Counted from the stretch's first letter, positions 35,701-45,198 are shown. The stretch: 64,000 nucleotides of DNA from Flavobacterium flevense (GCF_900142775.1 NZ_FRCC01000004.1:124001-188000); one strand, 5' to 3'. Numbers and translations: made by a program. The notes: a model not told the origin generated them from the letters alone.

Positions 35701-35834
35701 ACATTGGCTCCCGGTATTGGCATACCTGTATTGTCTTTAATGGTTCCTGTAACAGTATTGGTTTGGGCTATAGCACACATATTGGTTAGAATGATGCTAA
35801 TTAAAACCACATACTTTAAGAATTGATGTTTCAT
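32766..35834 (-). CDS. susC: SusC/RagA family TonB-linked outer-membrane transporter
   Basis: A 1022-residue protein started at the ATG at 35834 (MKHQFLKYVVLISIILTN); the open frame reaches 35951 but the extra residues are not signal-like. After the signal peptide come a carboxypeptidase-regulatory-like domain (VTGTIKDNTGMPIPGANVLI), a TonB box (LEEVVVVGYGT), the plug (GSRGANGVIIVSTKKGKNGK, the SusC signature) and a barrel that ends TLGLNVQF. It imports oligosaccharides with SusD using energy from TonB. Its promoter carries the shared direct-repeat site of this locus (35975-35994). Confidence 0.96.
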   Translation of the reverse strand: MKHQFLKYVVLISIILTNMCAIAQTNTVTGTIKDNTGMPIPGANVLIKNTSTGVQTDFDGKFAIKANPEDILVVSFIGMKTKEAKVGTQKSINFSLEEEGNSLEEVVVVGYGTRKKKDLTGSIVSVGAEEIASRPVQNAVQAMQGKAAGVDIGSNERPGTVGNITIRGSRSISASNSPLYVVDGIPLNSGGIDFINPTDIESIDVLKDASATAIYGSRGANGVIIVSTKKGKNGKFTINYDSAVSTETINERAPLMNAGEYIELRRWARHYSNPGAFPAGNNPNIDNDKDIFLATTDPAAWANIEKGWAGGSWDGSKVSTTDWTKYVTQTGVTQQHTLSVSGGTEKMKAYGSFGFLDNTGTLKGQSYRRYNGIANVDITPTKWFSMGVSLNTSYGLNEYGLSNVGRSAVASSDGIYITARQNLPYAVPLDADGNRIQNPGGDSTIRNVYEEYKYSQDQRLTLRFFGSLNAQLDFGGFSKALDGLKYRVNFGPDITSYRNGAFLDGQSSARSGTSFASLSKNQTISYTLDHLILYNKTIDKHDFGVTLLQSQTQYFNEESAMSAQNIKNPDNKWNALTTANVTLAGYSSNITESGLFSYMGRLTYGFDDKYLITASGRYDGASQLAPGYKWSFFPSASLAWRIDREKFLQNITWLNALKLRAGYGVTANASVDPYQTQPPLAQILYSTSSGVVNSSQLGNVELGWERTTQYNYGVDFGLFNNRVSGSLEYYTSKTDDLLFNRGIPTITGYNTTLQNIGKTKGNGVELTLNTVNVKTTDFEWSSSLSASYQKSTIVELQNGKFDDINNSLFIGQTRGVIYGFESNGIWRPEDAAEMAKFNDAAGSTVFTFGNARPVDQNGDYKIDANNDRKILGSTEPKYIAGLTNTFNYKNIELSFFVIGRFGYLYNVGGENLSGKTSQRQLDYYTDDNTDAEYQRPFFSAGTGDLYNTILGYRNGSFLKIRNISLGYNFEEKFVEKLGLSRLRVYVQAANPGMIFSKVKWIDLDTQTSYSNRGMTLGLNVQF

Positions 35835-35944
35835 AAAAAATGATTTTGGTTTGTTAATGGGTTTGTTTGTGTGATAATAATATGATAAAAATTGATTTGT
35901 ATTTTTTGAAATTACAAAAAAAAATCCATAAATTATTATTAATA

Positions 35945-35994
35945 CAAACATAAAATTAACTTTTATTTAACGTGTCCTGTACTTTCCTGTTTTT
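35945..35994 (-). promoter_or_regulatory. susC promoter with shared locus operator
   Basis: On the minus strand AAAAACAGGAAAGTACAGGA (35975-35994) contains two ACAGGA-like direct repeats 10 bp apart. Exactly 22 bp later is TATGTTTG (35945-35952), a perfect TAnnTTTG -7 element. The same site and spacing recur at three other promoters of the locus. Confidence 0.75.
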
Positions 35995-36191
35995 TTGTAA
36001 AAATGAATGTTTTTATCTAAAAAAAGATTTGAAATAAGATCTGGAAATGGTATTTCGGAGTTTGTTTTTTATATTTAACAGTACTATTTCTATCTAAAAA
36101 ATGTGTTGGTTCTGGTTTTGTCTTTTTGTTTTAAGATTTACAGCAAAAAATATCAAATCAGTCTTGTTGCATTTGTCTTAATCCGGAATTA

Positions 36192-36237
36192 CCTAGACAG
36201 TGCAGGATACTGATTTGTGATGAATACAGTATTTTAG
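36192..36237 (+). promoter_or_regulatory. Promoter of the CE12-GH2 unit with diverged locus operator
   Basis: CCTAGACAGTGCAGGA (36192-36207) matches the susC site at 11 of 16 positions, best in the promoter-proximal repeat. A -7-like TATTTTAG (36230-36237, 7 of 8 positions) follows after exactly 22 bp. The remaining 430-bp divergent region 35835-36264 holds no gene. Confidence 0.6.
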
Positions 36238-36264
36238 TCAATTATTTTAAAACAAGCTTGATTT

Positions 36265-37611
36265 ATGATTCAAAAAAACAAGATGGTTTTGCTATTGTTT
36301 TTAATATGCAGTTACCCTATTTCAAAAGCAGCTACTATTTCTCAGAATCTGGTTTCGGTTTCAAAAGAAATAGCAGAAAAAAAAGTTTTTTACTTTGGTA
36401 AAAAAGTAAAAAGATCCAAAGAAGCCTTTATTCTTAATAAGACAATAAATTACGATTCCTCTCTGGGTTATGGGTTTGATTTTAATACTGCTGAAAATGT
36501 AAAATTAAATTCAGATTCTTTTTCTATTGATACACCTGTCTATTTTTCGGTACAATTACCGGAGGGAAACTATCAGGTTTCGGTAACTTATGGTAGTGCT
36601 GTACAAAATACTAATACGACTATCAAAGCAGAATCAAGAAGATTGATGCTCGATCAGCATCCACTTAAAAAAGGAGAAACTACTACTAAAATTTTTAATG
36701 TAAATGTCAGAACTCCTAAAATCAATGAAACAGCTGAAATCAAACTGAAAGACAGGGATTTGGGACAGTTGAATTGGGATGATAAACTAACTTTGGAATT
36801 TTTGGGAACTGTTGCAATCAAGAGTATTTCTATTATTCCAATAAAAGAGGTAACCACCGTTTATTTAGCTGGTGATTCAACAGTAACTGATCAGGATTTA
36901 GAACCCTGGGCTTCCTGGGGACAGTTTATAACGAACTATTTTGACAAAAATATTGTTATAGCAAATTATGCTGCGTCAGGATTAACATTACGCTCGTTTA
37001 AAGCCAGTTTGCGATTAGAGAAAGTCTTATCAGTTATCAAGCCGGGTGATTATTTAATAGTCGAATTTGCTCATAATGATGAAAAAGAAAAAGGGGAAGG
37101 AATAGGTCCATGGGAATCTTATTCGGCTTCTATTCGAGAATATGTTCAGGCAGCCAGAGACAAAGGCGCTTTTCCTATTTTGATTACTCCGGTGCAACGT
37201 CGTGCTTTTAATGCCGATGGAACTTTAAAACCAACACACGGTGATTATCCGGATGCGATGCGAAAAGTGGCTCAGGAAATGAATGTTCCTTTAGTAGATA
37301 TTTCAAAACTGACTACTACATTATATGAAAGTTGGGGCGATGAGCCTTCCCGAAAAGCTTTTGTTCAATATCCGGCTAATACTTTTCCGGGACAAAAGGA
37401 AAAATTAGAAGATAATACGCATTTTAACTCTTTTGGAGCCAATGAAATTGCACTTTGTGTAATCAAAGGACTTCGGGATTTAAATAGTCCGTTGGCACAT
37501 TATATTCTAAAAGAAGTACCTCCGTACAATCCAAATCATCCTAATGCTTTCGCAAAATGGACTTTGCCTATGAGTAAGCGTTTTGAAATCGTAAAACCAG
37601 ATGGAAATTAA
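36265..37611 (+). CDS. CE12-like rhamnogalacturonan acetylesterase
   Basis: A 448-residue exported SGNH esterase. Residues 1-23 are a signal peptide. Residues about 40-190 form a beta-rich, galactose-binding-like domain. The esterase starts with LAGDSTVTDQ, catalytic Ser205, followed by block II AASGLTLRSF (236-245), HND at 270-272 and the Asp-His pair D383/H386 (DNTH). CE12 enzymes remove acetyl groups from galacturonate in rhamnogalacturonan. It is the first gene of a plus-strand unit divergent from susC, followed at once by a GH2 enzyme, consistent with co-ordinated backbone deacetylation. Confidence 0.9.
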   Translation: MIQKNKMVLLLFLICSYPISKAATISQNLVSVSKEIAEKKVFYFGKKVKRSKEAFILNKTINYDSSLGYGFDFNTAENVKLNSDSFSIDTPVYFSVQLPEGNYQVSVTYGSAVQNTNTTIKAESRRLMLDQHPLKKGETTTKIFNVNVRTPKINETAEIKLKDRDLGQLNWDDKLTLEFLGTVAIKSISIIPIKEVTTVYLAGDSTVTDQDLEPWASWGQFITNYFDKNIVIANYAASGLTLRSFKASLRLEKVLSVIKPGDYLIVEFAHNDEKEKGEGIGPWESYSASIREYVQAARDKGAFPILITPVQRRAFNADGTLKPTHGDYPDAMRKVAQEMNVPLVDISKLTTTLYESWGDEPSRKAFVQYPANTFPGQKEKLEDNTHFNSFGANEIALCVIKGLRDLNSPLAHYILKEVPPYNPNHPNAFAKWTLPMSKRFEIVKPDGN

Positions 37612-37630
37612 TTTTTATAACCAAAAAAAT

Positions 37631-40489
37631 ATGTTTTTAAAAAAATCATTACAAACTGCTGTTGCATTATTGCTACCATTCTTATGCGTAATAAACGCCA
37701 ATGCACAGCAAACTAAAAAAGTTTTCCTTTCGGGAACGGATTTTGAACATCCCGTAAAATGGGATTTTATGTGTACTGCCGGAAATAACAGCAAGCAGTG
37801 GTCTAAAATTAATGTACCGTCAAACTGGGAATTGGAAGGTTTTGGCGAATATACCTATGGTCGCTGGTACAAAGAATTAAATCAAAAAGAACCTAGTAAA
37901 GAAGAAGGTTTTTACAAACACGAATTCCAGATTGCTGCTTCCGATAAAGGAAAAGTTATTTATATCGTTTTTGGCGCAGCCATGACGGATACGGAAGTTA
38001 AAATCAACGGAAAATCGGCAGGACCAATCCATCAGGGTGGTTTTTACGAATTCAAATATGATATTTCGTCATTGTTGAACTATGGAGGAAATAATGTTTT
38101 AGAAGCACATGTTTCGAAACATTCGGCTAATAACTCCGTTAATGCTGCCGAAAGAAAGGCCGATTGGTGGCTTTTTGGAGGGATTTACCGTCCGGTGTGG
38201 CTGGAAATTATGGCAAACGAAAATATCGCTCACGTTGCTGTGGATGCTAAAATGGATGGAACTTTGAATGCCCATTTAGATCTTCAGAATATTTCTGAAA
38301 AAAGTACTGTTGCGGCTTCAATTACTGCTGTAGGAAGTGAGAAAGTTATTGGAACACATTCTTTTGATGTGAATGCTAAAGAAGCTAAAAAAGTCATTAG
38401 CATGCAGTTTCCAAATATCAAACCCTGGAGTCCGGAAACGCCTAATTTGTATAATCTAAAATTAGAATTAAAACAGAACGGCAAAACCATTCATGAAATT
38501 ACAGAACGCATTGGTTTCAGAACTTTGGAATTCATCAAAAAAGACGGAATCTACGTGAACGGTAAAAAAATCATCATGAAAGGTATCAACCGACATGAAA
38601 TTTGGCCGGAATCAGGCAGAAGCACCAGCAAGCGTTTGAGTATTATGGATGTCAATTTGTTGAAAGACATGAATATGAATGCCGTACGTGGTCACTATCC
38701 TGCCGATAGTCATTTTCTGCAAGTTTGTGATTCATTGGGAATTTTTGTTTTGGATGAATTAGCAGGTTGGCAAAATTCGTATGATACGGAGACCGGAACC
38801 AAATTAGTAACAGAAATGGTAACGCGCGATGTCAATCACGCATCCGTTATTATATGGGACAACGGAAACGAAGGCGGATGGAATTATAAAGTAGATCAGG
38901 TTTTCAGAGATTTAGATCCTCAAAAACGTATTGTAATTCATCCTTGGTCCGATTATGATGGTTGGGATGTACACCACTATCCGGCGTATCAAACCGGGAT
39001 TCATCGTTTTGTAAAAGGAGAAAATGTCTTTTTTCCAACAGAGTTTATGCATGCTACGTATGATAATGGCGGTGGTGCCGGATTACAGGATTTCTGGAAT
39101 CATTTTAAGGAAAGCCCTTTGTTTGCCGGTGGATTTATCTGGGTTTTTTGTGATGAAGCAGTTAAAAGAAGTGACTGGACAGGAAAAGAACAATTTGATT
39201 CGAAAGGATCTCTGGCTGCCGATGGAGTTCTTGGTCCTCACCGTGAAAAAGAAGGGAGTTTTTATGCTATTAAGGAAATCTGGGCACCTATTCAGTTTGC
39301 GCCAGTAAGTATTACTTCTAAGTTTGATGGTTCGTTTTTTATTAGTAACGATTATATTTTTAGTGATCTAAACACTTGTACGATGGAGTACAAAGTGGTT
39401 AAGGGAGACAAAGAGGCTTTTTACGGTAAAAATACCAGTTCTATTTTAGAGAAAGGAAAAATTGAAATTCCAAGTATTGAACCAGGTGAAACTTCGAAGA
39501 TAAAAATGCCTGTTGGAGCAAACTTTTTCGAAGGAGACTGGGTAGAAATTACCGCTCATGACCAGCACGGAAGAGAAATCTATACCTGGACCTGGACTAT
39601 TCACAAAGCCGATTACTTTGCTGAGAAATTTTTATTGAAAAAAGAATCAAAAGCAAAAGTGAGTATCAAAGACGAAGCTGCTTCGGTTACATTGATTAGC
39701 AAAGAAGTTCAGGTTACATTCGATAAAAAAACTGGAAAAATCACTACAGTTAAAAATAAAAACGGAATTGTGCCTTTGACCAATGGGCCAACACCAATTG
39801 GGATGATAGCCGAAGTGAAAAATATTGAATCTGCTGTAGAAAATAATAATGCTGTAGTTACAGTGAATTATAAAGGAGGAATCAAAAATATCAAATGGAC
39901 CATGACTGCCGATGGGCGATTGAAAATGGAAATGTTAGCGCTTAAAGATGCAGGAGCTAATAATGGTTTTGATGGTGCATTTTTTCAGGATAAAGTAGAT
40001 GCTTTTGGTATTACTTTTGATTTTCCTGAAGAAGGAGTAGAGAGTATGAAATGGCTTGGGAAAGGACCTTATCATGTCTGGAAAAACAGAATTCAGGGAA
40101 CGACTTATGGAATTTGGGAGAAAGAATACAATCAAACCATTCCGGGAGAAAGTTTTGAAAACATGGTATTACCGGAATTTAAAGGCTATCATGCTGATTT
40201 TTATGGAGGAGCTTTAAAAGCTAAAGGAAATAATAGTTTTAAAATGTTTTCGGCTTCCGAAAAAGTGTTTTTAAGATTATTTACTCCGGATTTACCTAAA
40301 AATGCTTTTGAAGGTGCTTATCCGCAACCCGCTTTCCCGGAAGGAAATATTTCGTTTATGTATGAAATTCCGGCCATGCGTTCCTTTAAACCAATTGAGC
40401 ATCACGGGCCACACAGTCAGCCGGCAAGTATCCGAATTAAAAGTGGAGACGAAGGAATTCAGATGAATTTATGGTTCGATTTTAGATAA
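37631..40489 (+). CDS. Glycoside hydrolase family 2 protein
   Basis: A 952-residue GH2 enzyme started at the ATG at 37631, whose signal peptide ends ANAQ; the open frame begins at 37601 but would overlap the previous gene. The order is a jelly-roll sugar-binding domain (about 30-190), an immunoglobulin-like domain, the TIM barrel (about 300-610) and a C-terminal beta-sandwich. The barrel begins IIMKGINRHEIWPESGRSTS and contains the acid/base glutamate in IIWDNGNEGG. GH2 includes beta-galactosidases and beta-glucuronidases; in this locus removal of beta-galactose side chains of pectin is most likely. Substrate not proven. Confidence 0.92.
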   Translation: MFLKKSLQTAVALLLPFLCVINANAQQTKKVFLSGTDFEHPVKWDFMCTAGNNSKQWSKINVPSNWELEGFGEYTYGRWYKELNQKEPSKEEGFYKHEFQIAASDKGKVIYIVFGAAMTDTEVKINGKSAGPIHQGGFYEFKYDISSLLNYGGNNVLEAHVSKHSANNSVNAAERKADWWLFGGIYRPVWLEIMANENIAHVAVDAKMDGTLNAHLDLQNISEKSTVAASITAVGSEKVIGTHSFDVNAKEAKKVISMQFPNIKPWSPETPNLYNLKLELKQNGKTIHEITERIGFRTLEFIKKDGIYVNGKKIIMKGINRHEIWPESGRSTSKRLSIMDVNLLKDMNMNAVRGHYPADSHFLQVCDSLGIFVLDELAGWQNSYDTETGTKLVTEMVTRDVNHASVIIWDNGNEGGWNYKVDQVFRDLDPQKRIVIHPWSDYDGWDVHHYPAYQTGIHRFVKGENVFFPTEFMHATYDNGGGAGLQDFWNHFKESPLFAGGFIWVFCDEAVKRSDWTGKEQFDSKGSLAADGVLGPHREKEGSFYAIKEIWAPIQFAPVSITSKFDGSFFISNDYIFSDLNTCTMEYKVVKGDKEAFYGKNTSSILEKGKIEIPSIEPGETSKIKMPVGANFFEGDWVEITAHDQHGREIYTWTWTIHKADYFAEKFLLKKESKAKVSIKDEAASVTLISKEVQVTFDKKTGKITTVKNKNGIVPLTNGPTPIGMIAEVKNIESAVENNNAVVTVNYKGGIKNIKWTMTADGRLKMEMLALKDAGANNGFDGAFFQDKVDAFGITFDFPEEGVESMKWLGKGPYHVWKNRIQGTTYGIWEKEYNQTIPGESFENMVLPEFKGYHADFYGGALKAKGNNSFKMFSASEKVFLRLFTPDLPKNAFEGAYPQPAFPEGNISFMYEIPAMRSFKPIEHHGPHSQPASIRIKSGDEGIQMNLWFDFR

Positions 40490-40505
40490 ATAATAATTTA
40501 TTTTG

Positions 40506-40637
40506 ACACGAATTCTCGAATAATTTTTTAAATATTATTGCCAGATTACGCTAATTAATTTCGACAAAGTCGAATTGTATTTGTGACAATTATATAGAAA
40601 GAAAATTAATAAATAAAAATTATTCGAGAATTCGTGG
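40506..40637. repeat. Inverted repeat around a 90-bp core
   Basis: ACACGAATTCTCGAATAAT (40506-40524) pairs with ATTATTCGAGAATTCGTGG (40618-40637). Similar CCACGAATTC palindromes occur at 46336, 46767 and 55876. Confidence 0.7.
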
Positions 40638-40678
40638 GTACAAAAATAGAGAAGAAGTATAACAACAAATACTAAAAA

Positions 40679-42217
40679 ATGAAGAATAATAAATTAATGT
40701 TATTTGCCTTTTTAGCACTTTTTTTAGTGCAATTTAAGGCTGATGCACAACAAAAAATAACAGTTTATACGGTAGGAGATTCTACGGTTAAAAATGGTCG
40801 TGGCGATGGAACAGGAGGTCTTTGGGGCTGGGGCGATTACATAGGGCAGTTTTTAGACAGTACTAAAGTCACAGTAGAAAATCATGCACTGGGAGGAACA
40901 AGTACCAGAACCTATCAGAATTTAGGCTTATGGGATGCGGTGTATAAAAAACTGAAAAAAGGGGATTATGTTTTAATCCAATTTGGTCATAATGATGACG
41001 GACCGCTAAATGATACCATAAGGGCCAGAGGTACCATAAAAGGAATTTCTGAAAAAACGGAAGAAATTGATAATTTGATTACTAAAAAACGCGAAACAGT
41101 ACATAGCTACGGCTGGTACATTCGTAAAATAGTAAAAGAAGCGAAAGAAAAAGGAGCTATTCCGGTGGTGATGTCACCAATTCCAAGAAATACCTGGAAA
41201 GACGGAAAATTGCCAAGAAACAATACTTCTTACGGATTATGGGCAAAGCAAATTGCAGATCAGGAAAAAGTAACATTTATTGATTTGAATGATCGAATGG
41301 CTAAAAAGTTAGAGCAATTTGGCGAAGCAAAGGTAACTGGAACGTATTTTTATAAAAAAGACCATACCCATCCATCAGCAAAAGGAGCTGTGGTAGCTGC
41401 AACTTCTATAATTGAAGGTTTGCAAGTTTCTAAAAATCCTTTAAAAAAGTATATTCTGGAAAACCCGAAAATCAAATTGCCTCGAAAAATTAATATTTTC
41501 CTGATTGGTGATTCTACAATGGCAGATAACAAAAATGAAAATGCAGTAGGCTGGGGTGTGATGTTACCTCGCTATTTTGACACTACCAGAGTGAATATCG
41601 TCAACAAAGCCAGAGGTGGAAGAAGTTCACGTACTTTTGATTTTGAAGGACTTTGGGAGAAAACCAAAAAAGAAATCCAGCCGGAAGATTTCGTTATTAT
41701 TCAGTTTGGACATAACGATGCCGGTAAAATTGACAAAGAAAAATTTAGAGGTTCTATCAACGGAATTGGCGATGAAACCCAAGTAGTCAATCGTGCAGAC
41801 AGTTTGATGGAAACGGTGCATACTTACGGTTGGTATATGAAGAAATACATTCGTGAAGCCAGAGAAAAAGAAGCGACTCCAATTGTGATGAGTTTGACTC
41901 CAAGAAACGAATGGCCAAACGGAAAAGTGGAACAAAGAGACGAAACATATATTAAATGGTCGCAACAAGTAGCAGAGCTTGAAAAAGCAGATTATATCAA
42001 TTTAAGTAAAAAAGTAGCTCAAAAATTTGAAGCTTTAGGACCGGAAAAAGTAAAAGAATTTTATCCTAAAGATCATACCCATACCGGTAGAGCAGGAGCT
42101 AATATTGTTGCCGAGACCGCTGCAGAAGAGTTAAGAAACCTAAAAGGAAGCAAGATTAGAGATTTTGTTTTAAGTAAAAAAGAAATTGATAGTTTGCCTT
42201 CAGATGCAGTGGAGTAA
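40679..42217 (+). CDS. Tandem double-domain CE12-like acetylesterase
   Basis: A 512-residue exported protein with two complete SGNH/CE12 domains in one chain after a signal peptide ending ADAQ. Domain 1 (about 25-260) has GDST with Ser35, GHND at 103-106 and DHTH at 228-231. Domain 2 (about 270-500) has GDST with Ser279, GHND at 344-347 and DHTH at 465-468. Both keep the whole catalytic set, so both should be active. Single-domain CE12 enzymes are about 230-260 residues. The two halves may differ in acetyl position on rhamnogalacturonan or pectin; that is not known. Confidence 0.92.
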   Translation: MKNNKLMLFAFLALFLVQFKADAQQKITVYTVGDSTVKNGRGDGTGGLWGWGDYIGQFLDSTKVTVENHALGGTSTRTYQNLGLWDAVYKKLKKGDYVLIQFGHNDDGPLNDTIRARGTIKGISEKTEEIDNLITKKRETVHSYGWYIRKIVKEAKEKGAIPVVMSPIPRNTWKDGKLPRNNTSYGLWAKQIADQEKVTFIDLNDRMAKKLEQFGEAKVTGTYFYKKDHTHPSAKGAVVAATSIIEGLQVSKNPLKKYILENPKIKLPRKINIFLIGDSTMADNKNENAVGWGVMLPRYFDTTRVNIVNKARGGRSSRTFDFEGLWEKTKKEIQPEDFVIIQFGHNDAGKIDKEKFRGSINGIGDETQVVNRADSLMETVHTYGWYMKKYIREAREKEATPIVMSLTPRNEWPNGKVEQRDETYIKWSQQVAELEKADYINLSKKVAQKFEALGPEKVKEFYPKDHTHTGRAGANIVAETAAEELRNLKGSKIRDFVLSKKEIDSLPSDAVE

Positions 42218-42242
42218 ATAAATTAGTTTTTGTGTTTTAGTT

Positions 42243-42423
42243 GTCCTTAACGTCCGCAGTCGAGTGTCAAATGTTTGAAGAATGCGTAAAAAGAAAAGTT
42301 GTTTGAGTCCCGATGCTTCGGGACGAGTTCTTTTCTTTTAGCATTTGAAAACTAATTTGACCGACGAGGAAGTGTAAGACTTGATTTTTTTGTTTCTTTT
42401 TTGATCAAGCAAAAAAGAAAATT
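42243..42423 (-). repeat. Dispersed 180-bp repeat, copy B
   Basis: Reverse orientation relative to 23597-23776 with only scattered differences, including the inner CCCGATGCTTCGGG hairpin and the distal CTTGATTTTTTTG and GATCAAG arms. The 380-bp gap 42218-42597 holds this repeat and no gene. Confidence 0.85.
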
Positions 42424-42597
42424 GGAAAATCTAATTTTTTACCTTTGACAAAAACGTCATTGATAATATAGAGAACTATAATTTAGAATGACTTCTCGAT
42501 ACAATTTTGAACAATAAAGCTATCGCATTATCATTCAAAATCACTCGAAGTGACGAACTAAAAAAAATTAGAATAAGTTTTAAAATATGAGATACCC

Positions 42598-45057
42598 TTA
42601 ATCAAACGGTATCTCATATTTTTTTTGTCCTTTTGGGAAAATGGCTAATTGGTCAATTACAATTCCGGTTTGATTTACCTCGATTTTTATAGTGTGTTTT
42701 CCTGTGTTTTCTATTGTTACCGGAAGCCTAAAAATAGCAGCATTCCGCAATACATTCGCTTTCCATGCAGCGTTTCTGTCATAGCTGTTTAGCTTGAATG
42801 TTTCAGAAGTTTTTCCATCGAATGAAATAGTCGCCTGATGATCTGAATTGTTAGCATGCGTGGGAATAAAGCGAACTTCAATTTCGTATTCTCCTGTTTT
42901 TTTAGTTTCGAAAGTATAAGTTACCGAAGGTTTTTCGGTTTCAAAATAACTTGATTTTAAAGGAAACAGCGTGATAGCAGCATTGCTGTAGCCAAATCCT
43001 TCAATCAGTTTCCATTGGTAATTTTTAGCGCCTTGACTTGCTGTAAAATCCTTTGCCTGAATGGCAATTAATTCAGTTGTATTAGTTTTGCTTTCTTCAA
43101 TTTTTTGGGTGTTATCATATTTTATGGGTTCAAAAACAGGCAATTTTCTCGGTGCCATACTCATCATATTGTTCCATTTTCCATTACTCATTCCGGTATT
43201 GTAATACTGAGTCAATTTTTCAATTTGCTCGAAACCTTCTTTCGATAAATTTTCGAATTTTTCCTTTTCTGTTTCGTCTTTACTTTCTAAAGATAATTTC
43301 CAATAGAGAAATTTATGATTGATATAAGTGGCTGCTTTTACAGGATATACAACCAACTGGAACCAGGCATCTTTTCGTTCATTAGGAATAGATACAGACA
43401 AACCATTTACTTTTTCAACTAATTCATCATAAAGTTGGATTCTTCGTTTGGCTTCATCAACAGTAAATTCAGAAGGATTAATTTGGGTAGTAGGTTCTGT
43501 TTGGCTCCAGCCCATGAATTCGGGTTTTCTCAACATGGCTAATCGGTAATATTCGCTCATTATATGGCTTACCTCATTAGCAACGGCATCGTTAAATTCT
43601 CTTGCTGCCCAGTTTGTCAAATGCTCATTGATTCCATCCGGTTTTATGGAGTTGATATCCCAAGCTAAATCCATGAAAAATTCCAAATCATATTCGGCAG
43701 GTTTGATATCGCCTACATTCACAATCCACATTTTTTGATCTCCATTGGCGTAAGCCTTTGACATTTCTGACCAAATTAAACCGGGTTGTGCCGTGGATAA
43801 CCACAAATAATCATGCGGTCTTCCCCAATAACTTAGATGGTAATAAATACCGCCGCCGCCAATTCTTTTTTGCTCTTTTTCGTCGCTAATTCGTCTGATA
43901 TAACCGTAGTTATCATCCGTCCACATCAGTGTCACATCTTCAGGAACCTTAAGTCCTTTGTTGTACAATTCTAAAACTTCTTTATACGGAATCATTACTT
44001 GCGGAATAGAAGTAATGGGTTTTTTAAAGGTCGAAGCCAGCATTTCGCGTTGTTTAGTAATGACTTTTTCAACCATTTCTTTAGCTTCTTCAGTACTTTT
44101 AGCACCTTCCATCTGGCTGTCATGAACCCCGCGAATTCCAAGTGTGAAAGAGGCTTCTGCTTTGCTATCACGAACTTCATTCAAACGATCTTGCCAATAT
44201 TTATTGATGTTTTCGCTATTGGTAAAATAATTAAAAGCACCCATGGTTTCTTTTTTCCACTCGTCAACATTGTTTCTCAACATGGGTTCGGCATGCGAAG
44301 TTCCCAGCAGAATATGGTATTTTTGAGCCATTTCTTTGTTACCTTCGATTTTAAAAAATGCTTTAGTCGATTCGTGCATCGCTGGCCAAATCGTGTTGGC
44401 TTTCAAACGCAACAGTAATTGAAATATTTTTTCATAGGTTTTAGGACCAATATCCCCCGTTTCTTTTTCGAATGTTTTAGCCGCCCAGGGTTGCAATCCC
44501 CAGTCTTCATCGTTTAAGAATATCCCACGAAATTGCACCGAAGGATTTTCGGTAACGCCGCCAGCAGGAAGATTCAAAACTAATGTTTCTTTTTTAATAG
44601 GGTTTACATCAGCCCACCATTTCCATGGTGAAATCCCTAATTTTTCGGCAGTTTCAAAAATTCCGTAAACCGTTCCGCGAACATCACTTCCTACAATGTA
44701 CAAATTGTTTTTTGTGTTACTGATGCTGAATTTTTCCCAGGAGCCGGATAAATTTTTATTTGTTTTTTTATAATTTTTTAAAAGATTTTCATCAATTTGT
44801 CCAATGTAAATTCCGCTTTTAGAAGTCGTTTTTTGAGTCGAAATAATCTCAGGTTTTTGCCCTGTGATCTCCTGAATGTCGTTTGCCAGTTCATTTACTG
44901 CCCAAACCACTAGTTGGTCTGTATTTTGATCGATGTAAATGGATGAAACTTCATTTTTGTTGGCAATAAGAAAGCTGTTTTTGCTTTCCTGACTCCAAAA
45001 AAGTTGTGTTGTAAAGACAAATACTATTAGAAGTGAATTTTGGATTTTGTTTTTCAT
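42598..45057 (-). CDS. GH115 alpha-glucuronidase
   Basis: An 819-residue exported enzyme of family GH115. After the signal peptide an N-terminal domain precedes the barrel, which contains the family blocks FRGIFLNDEDWGLQPWAAKT, NTIWPAMHES, LGTSHAEPMLRNN, MWTDDNYGYIRR, GGGIYYHLSYWGRPHDYLWL and WIVNVGDIKPAE. The C-terminal 170 residues are a beta-sandwich. GH115 enzymes release (4-O-methyl-)glucuronic acid from xylan or from arabinogalactan. In a pectin locus the arabinogalactan or xylan side is possible; specificity is not visible. It is transcribed divergently from the pectinesterase gene. Confidence 0.94.
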   Translation of the reverse strand: MKNKIQNSLLIVFVFTTQLFWSQESKNSFLIANKNEVSSIYIDQNTDQLVVWAVNELANDIQEITGQKPEIISTQKTTSKSGIYIGQIDENLLKNYKKTNKNLSGSWEKFSISNTKNNLYIVGSDVRGTVYGIFETAEKLGISPWKWWADVNPIKKETLVLNLPAGGVTENPSVQFRGIFLNDEDWGLQPWAAKTFEKETGDIGPKTYEKIFQLLLRLKANTIWPAMHESTKAFFKIEGNKEMAQKYHILLGTSHAEPMLRNNVDEWKKETMGAFNYFTNSENINKYWQDRLNEVRDSKAEASFTLGIRGVHDSQMEGAKSTEEAKEMVEKVITKQREMLASTFKKPITSIPQVMIPYKEVLELYNKGLKVPEDVTLMWTDDNYGYIRRISDEKEQKRIGGGGIYYHLSYWGRPHDYLWLSTAQPGLIWSEMSKAYANGDQKMWIVNVGDIKPAEYDLEFFMDLAWDINSIKPDGINEHLTNWAAREFNDAVANEVSHIMSEYYRLAMLRKPEFMGWSQTEPTTQINPSEFTVDEAKRRIQLYDELVEKVNGLSVSIPNERKDAWFQLVVYPVKAATYINHKFLYWKLSLESKDETEKEKFENLSKEGFEQIEKLTQYYNTGMSNGKWNNMMSMAPRKLPVFEPIKYDNTQKIEESKTNTTELIAIQAKDFTASQGAKNYQWKLIEGFGYSNAAITLFPLKSSYFETEKPSVTYTFETKKTGEYEIEVRFIPTHANNSDHQATISFDGKTSETFKLNSYDRNAAWKANVLRNAAIFRLPVTIENTGKHTIKIEVNQTGIVIDQLAIFPKGQKKYEIPFD

Positions 45058-45157
45058 TAAATGATTATTTTGAAGAAGTTTTGACGGTTTTTTAATAGCC
45101 GTCTAAAATAAGATAATAACTTCTAAATAAGAAGCTATTTCGTGTTTTTTATAGCTT

Positions 45158-45198
45158 GTAATCGATTACCGAAAACTGAGTTTTTTTCTTTATTTTTG
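45158..45198 (+). promoter_or_regulatory. Palindrome and -7 element before the pectinesterase
   Basis: GTAATCGATTAC (45158-45169) is a perfect 12-bp palindrome and TATTTTTG (45191-45198) matches TAnnTTTG 21 bp later. The palindrome has the central CG pattern of LacI-type operators, so it may bind a uronate-responsive repressor shared with GH115. Confidence 0.5.

Noticed and set aside
44003..44418. 139-residue plus-strand open frame
   Set aside because: Antisense to GH115, whose family motifs are clear on the minus strand.
45058..45157. Copy of the shared pectin-locus operator before GH115
   Set aside because: No CAGGA direct repeat with the 22-bp spacing is present; only the unrelated palindrome at 45158-45169 was found.
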